In this document: positions 37,851 through 45,452 of the stretch, piece by piece
Layout of the letters: every line of letters begins with the position of its first letter
How positions within the stretch are numbered: position 1 is the first letter of the stretch
Source of the DNA: Streptomyces sp. NBC_00094
Lineage (GTDB): Bacteria; Actinomycetota; Actinomycetes; Streptomycetales; Streptomycetaceae
Assembly (NCBI RefSeq): GCF_026343125.1
Contig: NZ_JAPEMB010000001.1
Coordinates: 2,728,001 to 2,792,000, forward strand
Length of the DNA stretch: 64,000 bases
Reading direction: 5' to 3'
The notes under the pieces: model-generated
What the model was told of the DNA's origin: nothing
Databases searched by the model: none
What the model saw: the letters and a program-made list of their open reading frames with translations, nothing else
Program-made: the position numbers and the translations under genes

Positions 37851-38344
37851 CAGACGGTGGGCTCCTGCGGGTGGTGCGCCGGGATCGGGGGGAGCTCGCC
37901 GGTGGTCTCGTACTCCGAGAGCATGTCGATCCGGCGGGTGTGGCGTTCGTCACCCGAGTACGGCGTACTCAGGAAGATCTCGACGAACTTGGTCGCCTCT
38001 TCCTGGGTGTGCATCCGACCGCCGACGGAGATCACGTTGGCGTTGTTGTGCTCGCGGCCGAGGGCGGCGGTCTGCTCGCTCCAGGCGAGGGCGGCGCGCA
38101 CCCCCTTCACCTTGTTCGCGGCGATCTGCTCCCCGTTGCCGGAGCCGCCGATGACGATGCCCAGGCTGTCCGCGTCGGCGGCCGTCTTCTCGGCGGCGCG
38201 CAGGCAGAACGGCGGGTAGTCGTCGAGGGCGTCGTAGATGTGGGGACCGCAGTCGACGGGCTCGTGGCCGTGAGCCGTGAGCCACTCGACGAGGTGGTTC
38301 TTGAGTTCGTAGCCGGCGTGGTCGGAACCGATGTAGACGCGCAT
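37850..38344 (-). CDS. rpiB: Ribose-5-phosphate isomerase B
   Basis: A 164-residue RpiB/LacAB enzyme interconverting ribose-5-P and ribulose-5-P. The family signature MRVYIGSDHAGYELKNHLVE opens the protein. GIVIGGSGNGEQIAANKVKGVRAAL holds the phosphate loop; Ser replaces the Cys found in some RpiBs at GGSGNG, as is usual in actinobacteria. NNANVISVGGRMH is also present. The C-terminal ~15 residues are an extension. Directly upstream of, and coupled to, the Nei gene. Confidence 0.95.
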   Translation of the reverse strand: MRVYIGSDHAGYELKNHLVEWLTAHGHEPVDCGPHIYDALDDYPPFCLRAAEKTAADADSLGIVIGGSGNGEQIAANKVKGVRAALAWSEQTAALGREHNNANVISVGGRMHTQEEATKFVEIFLSTPYSGDERHTRRIDMLSEYETTGELPPIPAHHPQEPTV

Positions 38345-38540
38345 GGTGCCGAGTGTGGCATGTCAGGGCGCGGGTAGCGGTCAGCGGGGTCGGGACGTTC
38401 ACCCGACCTGGTATGGACCTTCGCCTCTCGCGGAGTGGCCCTCGCAACGATCCGGAATGACCCCTTCCGATCACGCCCTCTCACAGTGTTGAATGCACGG
38501 GCTCGCGACCCGAGCGCCCCCCACACGTTAGGAAGCGTTC

Positions 38541-39977
38541 ATGAATACGCAGCCGACCCTGGAGAAGGAAGGCGAAAACACCGGTACGGCCGGTGTTCCG
38601 CAGTCCTCCGACGGGCTCAAGGCCGGGCTCAAGAACCGCCATCTCTCGATGATCGCCATCGGTGGCGTGATCGGTGCCGGCCTCTTCGTCGGCTCCGGCT
38701 CCGGCATCGCCGCGGCCGGCCCCGCGATCCTGCTGTCCTACTTCCTCGTCGGCGCCATGGTCGTCTTCGTGATGCGGATGCTCGGCGAGATGGCCGCCGC
38801 CCGGCCGTCCTCCGGCTCCTTCTCCGCCTACGCCGACCGGGCCCTCGGCCGCTGGGCCGGCTTCAGCATCGGCTGGCTGTACTGGTTCTTCTGGGTCGTC
38901 GTCCTCGCCGTCGAGGCGACCGCGGGTGCCAAGATCCTTGAAGGCTGGGTCCCGGCCGTACCGCAGTGGGGCTGGGCGCTCATCGTGATGGTGGTGCTCA
39001 CCGTCACGAACCTCGGCTCCGTCGCCTCGTACGGCGAGTTCGAGTTCTGGTTCGCCGGCATCAAGGTCGTGGCCATCGGCGCCTTCGTCGTCATCGGCAT
39101 GCTCGCGGTCTTCGGCGTGCTGCCCGGCTCGGACAACCCGGGCACCGGATTCGCGCACCTCACCGACACCGGGGGCTTCTTCCCGATGGGCGCGGGCGCG
39201 GTCCTCACCGGTGTGCTGATGGTCGTCTTCTCCTTCATGGGCAGCGAGATCGTCACCCTCGCCGCCGGCGAGTCCGAGGACCCGCAGAAGGCCGTCACCA
39301 AGGCCACCAACAGCGTGATCTGGCGGATCGGCGTCTTCTACCTGGGCTCGATCTTCGTCGTCCTGGCCCTGCTGCCGTGGAACGACAAGTCGATCGTCGA
39401 GAAGGGCTCGTACGTCGCCGCCCTCGACTCCATCGGCATCGCGAACGCCGGTCAGATCATGAACGTGATCGTCCTGACGGCCGTGCTGTCCTGCCTGAAC
39501 TCGGGCCTCTACACCGCCTCCCGCATGGCGTTCTCGCTCGGTCAGCGCGGCGACGCGCCGAAGGCCTTCGCGAAGGTCAACAAGCGGGGCGTGCCGACGG
39601 CGGCGATCCTCGGCTCGGTCGTCTTCGGCTTCGTCGCGGTCTTCTTCAACTACAAGTGGCCGGACACCGTCTTCGCCTTCCTGCTGAACTCCTCCGGCGC
39701 GGTCGCGCTCTTCGTCTGGCTGGTCATCTGCGTGACCCAGCTGAAGATGCGCGGCATCATCCTGCGCGAGACGCCGGAGAAGCTGGTCGTGAAGATGTGG
39801 CTCTTCCCGTACCTGACCTGGGCGACGATCGGCATGATCGTCTTCGTCCTCGGCTACATGCTGTACGACGGCGGCAGCGCCCGTGAGCAGGTCGTGCTCT
39901 CGCTGCTGGTGGCCGCGCTCGTGATCGCGATCGCGCTGGTCCGGCAGTGGAGGGCGAAGGCCTCCGCGCGCCCGTAG
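38541..39977 (+). CDS. Amino acid permease (APC family, GABA permease-like) 1
   Basis: A 478-residue transporter with 12 predicted membrane segments. Segment 1 has the unwound helix IAIGGVIGAGLFVGSGSGIA that binds the amino-acid backbone. MRMLGEMAAARPSSGSFSAYADRALGRWAGFSIGWLYW-type sequence (segments 2-3) and YGEFEFWFAGIKVVAIGAF (segment 5) follow. The cytoplasmic tail is basic. The AAT subfamily carries GABA, aromatic or basic amino acids by H+ symport; specificity cannot be read. ATG 38541 sits behind AGGAAG. It is the most diverged of the three paralogues in this block (see 40917 and 42419). Confidence 0.92.
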   Translation: MNTQPTLEKEGENTGTAGVPQSSDGLKAGLKNRHLSMIAIGGVIGAGLFVGSGSGIAAAGPAILLSYFLVGAMVVFVMRMLGEMAAARPSSGSFSAYADRALGRWAGFSIGWLYWFFWVVVLAVEATAGAKILEGWVPAVPQWGWALIVMVVLTVTNLGSVASYGEFEFWFAGIKVVAIGAFVVIGMLAVFGVLPGSDNPGTGFAHLTDTGGFFPMGAGAVLTGVLMVVFSFMGSEIVTLAAGESEDPQKAVTKATNSVIWRIGVFYLGSIFVVLALLPWNDKSIVEKGSYVAALDSIGIANAGQIMNVIVLTAVLSCLNSGLYTASRMAFSLGQRGDAPKAFAKVNKRGVPTAAILGSVVFGFVAVFFNYKWPDTVFAFLLNSSGAVALFVWLVICVTQLKMRGIILRETPEKLVVKMWLFPYLTWATIGMIVFVLGYMLYDGGSAREQVVLSLLVAALVIAIALVRQWRAKASARP

Positions 39978-39986
39978 TCCTCGGAC

Positions 39987-40034
39987 ACGCGAGAGGGCCC
40001 GTCGTTCCCCGGGGAACGACGGGCCCTCTCGCGT
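39987..40034. terminator. 48-bp perfect palindrome between permease 1 and bioY
   Basis: The sequence 39987-40034 is its own reverse complement over all 48 bases (centre CCCC/GGGG). In RNA it would fold as a roughly 22-bp stem. It lies 10 bp past the permease stop and 14 bp before the bioY stop, fitting a bidirectional terminator. Confidence 0.9.
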
Positions 40035-40048
40035 ATGTACGGAGCCGC

Positions 40049-40642
40049 TCAGCCCTTGCGGCCGACGAGCTTCCAGGCGGCCGGCAGGGCGCCCATGGCC
40101 AGCGCGGCCTTGAGCGCGTCGCCGATGAGGAACGGGGTGAGGCCCGCGGCGACGGCCTGGCCGAAGGTCATGCCGGTGGCGAGCGCCAGGTAGGGCACGC
40201 CGACCGCGTAGATGATCGCGGAGCCGAGGGCCATCGCGCCGGCCGTGCGGAGCACCGAGCGGTCGGCGCCGCGGCGGGCGAGGGCGCCGACGACGGTCGC
40301 GGCGAGCATCATCCCGAGGATGTAACCGAAGGACGGCATCCCGTAGCCCGAGGTGGCCTGCGCGAACCAGGGCACGCCCGCCATGCCCGCCACCGCGTAG
40401 GCGGCGAGGGCCAGGAACCCGCGGCGGGCGCCGAGGGCGGTGCCGACGAGCAGCGCGGCGAAGGTCTGGCCGGAGACCGGGACCGGGGAGCCGGGGACCG
40501 GGACGGAGAGCTGCGCGGCGAGGCCGGTGAGGGCGGCGCCGCCGACGACCAGGGCGATGTCCCGGGCGCGGCTCGCCGGGAGCAGGTCGGCGAGGACGGT
40601 GCCCGCACGGAGGGAACGGACGGGGGCGGCGGCGGTGCTCAT
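40049..40642 (-). CDS. bioY: BioY biotin transporter (S component)
   Basis: A 197-residue membrane protein with six hydrophobic helices. The BioY family pattern is clear: LTGLAAQLSVPVPGSPVPVSG, QTFAALLVGTALGARRGFLA, YAVAGMAGVPWFA, SFGYILGMMLAATVVGALA and VGVPYLALATGMTFGQAVAA, then GLTPFLIGDALKAALA. It binds biotin and works with an ECF energy-coupling module or alone. No bioMN or bio biosynthetic genes are adjacent. Start ATG 40642 (MSTAAAPVRSLRAG); a frame extension to 40789 lacks homology. Confidence 0.92.
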   Translation of the reverse strand: MSTAAAPVRSLRAGTVLADLLPASRARDIALVVGGAALTGLAAQLSVPVPGSPVPVSGQTFAALLVGTALGARRGFLALAAYAVAGMAGVPWFAQATSGYGMPSFGYILGMMLAATVVGALARRGADRSVLRTAGAMALGSAIIYAVGVPYLALATGMTFGQAVAAGLTPFLIGDALKAALAMGALPAAWKLVGRKG

Positions 40643-40773
40643 CGGTACTCCGCGAGGGTGAGGGTGGGTGGGACAGGTTGACGGTATGCCAGGAGTGAGC
40701 GTCCGATCACCGTCAGCCGCCGACAAAGCGAGAGCCCGGCACTTCATGGGGTTCCGACAAACAGCCGACCCCG

Positions 40774-40825
40774 TGCATCTTCCATGCATCGCGCTACGTG
40801 ACCCTTGTCACTGGCAACTCGCCAG
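40774..40825. promoter_or_regulatory. Paired inverted repeats upstream of permease 2
   Basis: In the 274-bp divergent bioY/permease 2 region two small inverted repeats occur: TGCAT-CTTCC-ATGCA (40774-40788) and CTGGC-AACTC-GCCAG (40811-40825). A third, GAGAC...GTCTC, lies around 40862-40877. They could be operators for either gene; no regulator consensus was recognised. Confidence 0.35.
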
Positions 40826-40916
40826 GAGACGCCCCTTTTGCGTCAACGGGAGGTCAACAGAGAGACTGTGGGGTCTCCATAAAGTGTCATCTCCCCGAGA
40901 GCGCGAGCCTTCCACC

Positions 40917-42302
40917 ATGCGCGACGCCCCGTCGTCCCCTCTGGTCACCGAACCGGAGCCCCTGTCCCACGGCCTGAAGCAGCGTCACCTGACGATGCTG
41001 GGGCTCGGCGGGGTGATCGGCGCCGGGCTCTTCGTCGGTTCGGGGGCGGGCATCGCCGTGGCCGGACCCGGCATCGTGATCTCGTACCTGATCGCGGGCG
41101 CGCTCGCGATGCTCGTCATGCGGATGCTGGGCGAGATGTCCGCGGCGATGCCCGCCTCCGGGGCCTTCTCGGTCCACGCCGAACGGGCGCTCGGCCGCTG
41201 GGCCGGGTTCTCGGTGGGCTGGCTGTACTGGTTCCTGCTGGTCGTCGTCCTCGCCGTGGAGGCGACGGGCGCGGCGCGGATCGCGAACGGCTGGGCGCCG
41301 GGGGTCCCGCAGTGGGGCTGGGTGCTGGTCTTCATGGTCGTGTTCACCCTCGCCAACCTCGCGGCGGTGAAGAACTTCGGCGAGTTCGAGTTCTGGTTCG
41401 CGGCGCTGAAGGTCGGCGCGATCGTCCTCTTCCTGATCCTCGGCACGCTCGCGATCGTCGGTTGGCTCCCCGACACGGACCCCGTGGGGATGGCCAATCT
41501 GACCGGCCAGGGCGGTTTCCTGCCGAACGGCTGGGAGGGTGTGGTCTCCGGTGTCCTCGCCGTCGTCTTCGCCTTCGGCGGCCTGGAGGTCGTCACGATC
41601 GCCGCGGCCGAGTCGGCCGACCCCGCGCGGAACGTGGCACGGGCGGTGCGCAGCGCGGTGTGGCGGATCCTCCTCTTCTACGTGGGGTCGATGCTGGTCA
41701 TCGTGACGCTGCTGCCGTGGACGTCGATGGAGCCTGGCATGTCGCCGTACGTGGCGGTCCTGGACGCGATCGGGGTGCCGGCGGCGGGCCAGATCATGAA
41801 CGTGGTGGTCTTCGTGGCGCTGCTCTCGGCGCTCAACGCGAACCTGTACGGGTCGTCCCGGATGATCTTCTCGCTGGCGGAGCGCGGGGAGGCGCCCAAG
41901 GGGCTGCTCCGGGTCTCGGCCGGAGGGGTGCCGCGCCGGGCGGTGCTCGCCTCGGTGGCCTTCGGCTTCGTCTCCGTCCTCCTCAATCTGAAGTGGCCGG
42001 ACTCCGTCTTCCTCTACATGCTCAACGCGGTCGGGGCGGTGCTGCTCTTCGTCTGGGCCCTGATCGCCGTCTCGCAGCTGCGGCTGCGGCCCCGGATCGA
42101 GCGCGAGGCGCCCGAGACCCTGACGCTGCGGATGTGGGGCTTCCCGTGGCTGACCTGGGTGGCGCTCGCCGCGATGGCGGCGGTGCTCGTCCTGATGCTG
42201 ACGGACGACGCGGCGCGCCCGCAGGTGCTGTGGTCGGGGGCGGCGACCGGGGCGGTCCTGCTGGTGGCGTGGGTGCGGGAGCTGCGTACGAACCGGTCAT
42301 GA
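40917..42302 (+). CDS. Amino acid permease (APC family) 2
   Basis: A 461-residue paralogue of the flanking permeases, starting MRDAPSSPLVTEPEPLSHGL at ATG 40917. It has LTMLGLGGVIGAGLFVGSGAG in helix 1, MRMLGEMSAAMPASGAFSVH, AVKNFGEFEFWFAALKVGAI (helix 5) and WLPDTDPVGMANLTGQGGFL in the external loop. Closer to permease 3 than to permease 1, judging by shared KNFGEFEFWFAALKVGAIVL and AAESADPARNVARAV-type segments. No ribosome site is obvious, and the frame continues 249 bp upstream through the divergent promoter region; that extension was rejected for lack of homology. Confidence 0.9.
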   Translation: MRDAPSSPLVTEPEPLSHGLKQRHLTMLGLGGVIGAGLFVGSGAGIAVAGPGIVISYLIAGALAMLVMRMLGEMSAAMPASGAFSVHAERALGRWAGFSVGWLYWFLLVVVLAVEATGAARIANGWAPGVPQWGWVLVFMVVFTLANLAAVKNFGEFEFWFAALKVGAIVLFLILGTLAIVGWLPDTDPVGMANLTGQGGFLPNGWEGVVSGVLAVVFAFGGLEVVTIAAAESADPARNVARAVRSAVWRILLFYVGSMLVIVTLLPWTSMEPGMSPYVAVLDAIGVPAAGQIMNVVVFVALLSALNANLYGSSRMIFSLAERGEAPKGLLRVSAGGVPRRAVLASVAFGFVSVLLNLKWPDSVFLYMLNAVGAVLLFVWALIAVSQLRLRPRIEREAPETLTLRMWGFPWLTWVALAAMAAVLVLMLTDDAARPQVLWSGAATGAVLLVAWVRELRTNRS

Positions 42303-42323
42303 ACCTTCACTTTGTGTGAAGGT
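42303..42323. promoter_or_regulatory. 8-bp inverted repeat between permeases 2 and 3
   Basis: ACCTTCAC-TTTGT-GTGAAGGT begins 1 bp past the permease 2 stop codon. It may be a weak terminator or an operator for permease 3, whose start is 96 bp downstream. Confidence 0.4.
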
Positions 42324-42418
42324 CGTGACCGTATAGCGGACATCGGTTCCCTGTGAGCGGTGCGCCCGCCCAGACTGTGGGCTCCCTCCCCGTCTCAGCT
42401 AGTGAACAGGGCTCGCCC

Positions 42419-43837
42419 ATGTCTCGGACCACCGCGCCCGCGCCGGCCGACCGCAAGGACGGCGCGACCGCACCCGCCGAGGGCCTCACGCACGGCCTCA
42501 AGCAGCGCCACCTCTCGATGATCGCCCTCGGTGGCGTCATCGGTGCCGGACTCTTCGTCGGCTCCGGCGCCGGCATCGCCGCCGCCGGCCCCTCGATCGT
42601 GATCGCCTACGCCCTCTCCGGCATCCTCGTGATGCTCGTGATGCGCATGCTCGGCGAGATGTCGGCGGCCAACCCCGCCTCCGGCTCCTTCTCCGTCCAC
42701 GCCGAGCGGGCCTTCGGATCCTGGGCGGGCTTCACCTCGGGCTGGGCCTTCTGGTTCCTGCTCTGCGTCGCCGTCGGCCTGGAGGGCATCGGCGCCGCGA
42801 AGATCATGACCGGTTGGTTCCCCGGCAGCCCCGAGTGGGCCTGGGTCGCGCTCTTCATGGTGGTCTTCTGCGCCACCAACCTGGCGGCGGTGAAGAACTT
42901 CGGCGAGTTCGAGTTCTGGTTCGCCGCGCTCAAGGTCGGCGCGATCGTCCTCTTCCTCGGCATCGGCATCCTCGCCATCACCGGCCTCCTGCCCGGCACG
43001 GACGCCCCCGCCCCCGGCACCGCGAACCTCACCGGGGACGGCGGCTTCTTCCCGAACGGCTCCGAGGGCCTGATCATCGGCCTGCTGGCCTCCGTCTTCG
43101 CGTACGGAGGCCTGGAGACGGTCACCATCGCCGCCGCCGAGTCCGAGCACCCGGTGCAGGGCGTCGCCAAGGCCGTCCGGACGGCGATGTGGCGGATCGC
43201 GCTCTTCTACATCGGCTCGATGGCGGTCATCGTCACCCTCGTCCCGTGGGACGACAAGGCGGTCGTCGAGAAGGGCCCGTACGTCGCCACCCTCGACCAC
43301 CTGGGCATTCCGGCGGCCGGCCAGATCATGAACGTGGTCGTGCTCGTCGCCCTGCTCTCGGCGATGAACGCCAACATCTACGGCGCCTCGCGCATGGCCG
43401 GTTCGCTCGTCGCGCGCGGCCAGGGCCCCAAGGCGCTCGGCCGGCTCTCCGGCGGGGTCCCGCGTCCGGCCGTCCTCGTCTCCTCCGTCTTCGGCTTCGG
43501 CTGCGTGCTGCTGAGCTACTGGCGGCCGGACGACATCTTCATCTGGCTGCTCAACACCATCGGCGCGATCATCCTCGTCGTCTGGTTCTTCATCGCCGCC
43601 TCCCAGCTGGTGCTGCGCCGCCGCACCGAGCGCGAGGCGCCCGAGAAGCTGGTCGTGCGGATGTGGGCCTTCCCGGTGCTGACCTGGGTGGCGCTGGCCG
43701 GCATGGCCGCGATCTTCGTCCTGATGGCCCGCGAGGAGGGCACCCGCGTGCAGCTGTACTGGACGGGCGGGCTGACGCTGCTGCTCGCCGCGGTCGGCTA
43801 CGTACGCCAGAAGGCCGCGGCGGGCCGCGCTTCCTGA
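42419..43837 (+). CDS. Amino acid permease (APC family) 3
   Basis: A 472-residue transporter, starting MSRTTAPAPADRKDGATAPA at ATG 42419. Helix 1 is LSMIALGGVIGAGLFVGSGA, then MRMLGEMSAANPASGSFSVH, NFGEFEFWFAALKVGAIVLF, ANLTGDGGFFPNGSEGLIIG and AAAESEHPVQGVAKAVRTAM. It shares the 12-helix AAT layout with permeases 1 and 2. Arg/Lys-rich inner loops (LVLRRRTEREAPEKLVV) match its neighbours, supporting tandem duplication. A GTG at 42353 would add 22 residues without homology. Confidence 0.92.
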   Translation: MSRTTAPAPADRKDGATAPAEGLTHGLKQRHLSMIALGGVIGAGLFVGSGAGIAAAGPSIVIAYALSGILVMLVMRMLGEMSAANPASGSFSVHAERAFGSWAGFTSGWAFWFLLCVAVGLEGIGAAKIMTGWFPGSPEWAWVALFMVVFCATNLAAVKNFGEFEFWFAALKVGAIVLFLGIGILAITGLLPGTDAPAPGTANLTGDGGFFPNGSEGLIIGLLASVFAYGGLETVTIAAAESEHPVQGVAKAVRTAMWRIALFYIGSMAVIVTLVPWDDKAVVEKGPYVATLDHLGIPAAGQIMNVVVLVALLSAMNANIYGASRMAGSLVARGQGPKALGRLSGGVPRPAVLVSSVFGFGCVLLSYWRPDDIFIWLLNTIGAIILVVWFFIAASQLVLRRRTEREAPEKLVVRMWAFPVLTWVALAGMAAIFVLMAREEGTRVQLYWTGGLTLLLAAVGYVRQKAAAGRAS

Positions 43838-43853
43838 CCCGCACCCGCTGGAC

Positions 43854-43890
43854 GAGAATCCCCGAACCGCCTTCCGGTTCGGGGATTCTC
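43854..43890 (+). terminator. Terminator after permease 3
   Basis: A 16-bp perfect stem (43854-43869 with 43875-43890) with loop CCTTC, 17 bp past the stop. Confidence 0.9.
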
Positions 43891-44245
43891 TGCGCGTGCC
43901 TCGGCGGCCCGGCCGGTCCTGGGTCTCAGTCCTGGCCCCCAACGGTCTGCGCAGTCTCGCGCACGAACGAACATGCGAGGCTAGCTCCGTTCGGAGGAAC
44001 GCCACCAGTTTTGGCGCACGTCGCATCCCCTCACCGTTACGTTGTTCGAGGCAGGTCACCGACCTGCTCGGCGGCCGGGAGGGTCGTCGCGGGACGGACC
44101 TGAGCGCCGTCGAACTCCCCGGAGCGATCCAGGGGAGAGTCTCCGGTCTTGGGCCGGAGAGAACTCCAACTGCAGTACAAGAACCAGAAACTCGACTTCG
44201 TCGAGACGTACTGGCAGGTCGTCGATCGACAACAACGGCCGCGAC
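43891..44245. other. Structured non-coding region with several inverted repeats
   Basis: No convincing gene. Inverted repeats: CGTTC-GGAG-GAACG (43988-44001), the 17-bp palindrome GCAGGTC-ACC-GACCTGC (44051-44067) and CTCCGG-TCTTGGG-CCGGAG (44141-44159). A possible promoter (TTACGT around 44036-44041) precedes the palindrome. The stretch ends in the hairpin at 44246-44275. Possibilities are a leader, an sRNA or decayed DNA. Confidence 0.4.
44182..44226 (+). repeat. Motif copy 1 ([15 protein letters not shown]), probably a remnant
   Basis: Fifteen codons that match, in the same frame, the motif [15 protein letters not shown] at 44437-44481. Differences between the copies are mostly conservative (Leu/Val, Val/Ile, Thr/Ala, Asp/Asn). 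The local frame can only begin at a TTG (44149) and has no stop before the downstream hairpin, so copy 1 does not look like an intact gene. Confidence 0.5.
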
Positions 44246-44275
44246 GAGCCGAAGGACGTATGCGTCCTTCGGCTC
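44246..44275 (+). terminator. Intrinsic terminator hairpin with U-rich tail
   Basis: A 13-bp perfect stem (gagccgaaggacg with cgtccttcggctc), TATG loop, followed by TTTCGTTT, an unusually classical Rho-independent terminator for this genome. It lies between the two copies of the NQK motif, so something transcribed rightward ends here. Confidence 0.8.
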
Positions 44276-44373
44276 TTTCGTTTACACGACCTCGCTCCTC
44301 CGTGCCTCGGCGAACACTCTGGGCTCCGGCTGGGGTGCGCTCGCGGCGAGCCGATCAGCAAGGGATGATCGGC

Positions 44374-44544
44374 ATGCGAGTCCACGACCGCCAAGGCAAC
44401 CTCGGCCATGGCCGGGTCCCGCGTCTTCGACGTGCGAACCAGAAGGTGGACTTCATCGAGGCCATGTGGCAGGTCGTCAACTGGCAGGACGTGAGCAGGC
44501 GCTACCAGGCGGCCAAGGCCTCCGTACCGCTGATCTCCTTCTGA
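44374..44544 (+). CDS. Small hypothetical protein carrying NQK-motif copy 2
   Basis: A possible 56-residue protein, [20 protein letters not shown] then [20 protein letters not shown] and a tail ending VPLISF. AAGGG lies 9 bp before the ATG at 44374; an ATG at 44365 would add three residues. It contains the second copy of the motif seen at 44182-44226. I do not recognise a family. It is followed by a hairpin at 44618-44656. Codon use is less G/C-biased at third positions than in flanking genes, so it could be recently acquired or not a true gene. Confidence 0.45.
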   Translation: MRVHDRQGNLGHGRVPRLRRANQKVDFIEAMWQVVNWQDVSRRYQAAKASVPLISF

Positions 44545-44617
44545 TCCGAGCCGTGGAAGGCTCCCCGTCGTCCTGCTCGTGATCGTCTTCTCACCCTTCA
44601 CGCGCGGGCGGAATGAC

Positions 44618-44656
44618 GAAGAACCCCCGCGATGACCTGAATCGCGGGGGTTCTTC
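44618..44656. terminator. 16-bp hairpin between the small ORF and the nitroreductase gene
   Basis: Arms 44618-44633 and 44641-44656 (gaagaacccccgcgat and its complement), 7-nt loop, in a convergent position 18 bp past the nitroreductase stop; probably bidirectional. Confidence 0.88.
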
Positions 44657-44673
44657 CGTGCCTGCGGCGCGGA

Positions 44674-45309
44674 CTACTCGAAGCTGGGCGCCGCCGTCCG
44701 GGTGCGCTTGATCTCGTAGAAGCCCGGCGTCGACGCCACGAGCAACGTGCCGTCCCAGAGGCGGGCGGCCGCGTCGCCGCGCGGGGTCGGGGTCACAACG
44801 GGGCCGAAGAAGGCGACCTCGTCACCCGTCGGGCCCGGGACCGCGATGACCGGGGTGCCGACGTCCTGGCCGACCTTGCCGATGCCCTCGTGGTGCGAGG
44901 CGCGCAGCTCGGTGTCGTACGTGTCCTTCTCGGCGAAGTCCGCGAGGTCCTCCGGCAGGCCGACGTCCGTCAGCGCGCCGACGATCGCCTCACGGGTCGG
45001 GCCCTCGCCGTTGTTGTGGAAACGGGTGCCGAGCGCCGTGTAGAGCTTGCCGACGACCTCGTCGCCGTGCAGCTGCTGGGCGGCTATGACGACCCGGACC
45101 GGGCCCCAGGCCTGCGTCTCCAGCATCTCGCGGTACTCGGCCGGCACCTCGTCGAGACGGTTCTCGTTGAGCACGGCCAGGCTCATGACCTTCCAGCGCA
45201 CGTCGACCGGGCGCACCTGCTCCACCTCCAGCATCCAGCGGGAGGTCATCCAGGCCCAGGGGCACAGCGGGTCGAAGTAGAAGTCTGCGATGGTCCTGCT
45301 CTCGGACAT
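44674..45309 (-). CDS. DsbA-fold mycothiol-dependent nitroreductase homologue (Rv2466c family)
   Basis: A 211-residue thioredoxin-fold protein starting MSESRTIADFYFDPLCPWAW at ATG 45309 behind GAGGAG. The FDPLCPWAWMTSRWMLEV and VMSLAVLNENRLDEVPAEYR segments resemble Mycobacterium tuberculosis Rv2466c, a mycothiol-dependent oxidoreductase/nitroreductase with a CPWC site. Here the site is Cys16-Pro-Trp-Ala19, so the second (resolving) cysteine is missing and a one-cysteine mechanism with mycothiol is implied. TPVIAVPGPTGDEVAFFGPV carries the cis-Pro loop. Divergent from pepN with 143 bp between. Confidence 0.85.
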   Translation of the reverse strand: MSESRTIADFYFDPLCPWAWMTSRWMLEVEQVRPVDVRWKVMSLAVLNENRLDEVPAEYREMLETQAWGPVRVVIAAQQLHGDEVVGKLYTALGTRFHNNGEGPTREAIVGALTDVGLPEDLADFAEKDTYDTELRASHHEGIGKVGQDVGTPVIAVPGPTGDEVAFFGPVVTPTPRGDAAARLWDGTLLVASTPGFYEIKRTRTAAPSFE

Positions 45310-45452
45310 GTCACTCCTCGGTACGGCCGTGATGAAGGTGGTGCGCCGAAAGGAGCAAACGCCACGGGCGCTCGAAGGCATTCCCGTGTGCCGGGTGACA
45401 GTGGCACATGGGAAGATCGGTGCTGTTTCGAACGTGCCACGAAGGAGTGACC

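Noticed and set aside
44056..44601. Minus-strand frame with [14 protein letters not shown] repeats opposite the NQK motif
   Set aside because: The plus-strand reading gives more conservative substitutions (Leu/Val, Val/Ile, Asp/Asn, invariant WQVV) and fits the terminator direction at 44246-44275.
45408..45452. Upstream extension of pepN copy 1
   Set aside because: The AAGGAG site and alignment with copy 2 both place the start at GTG 45453.
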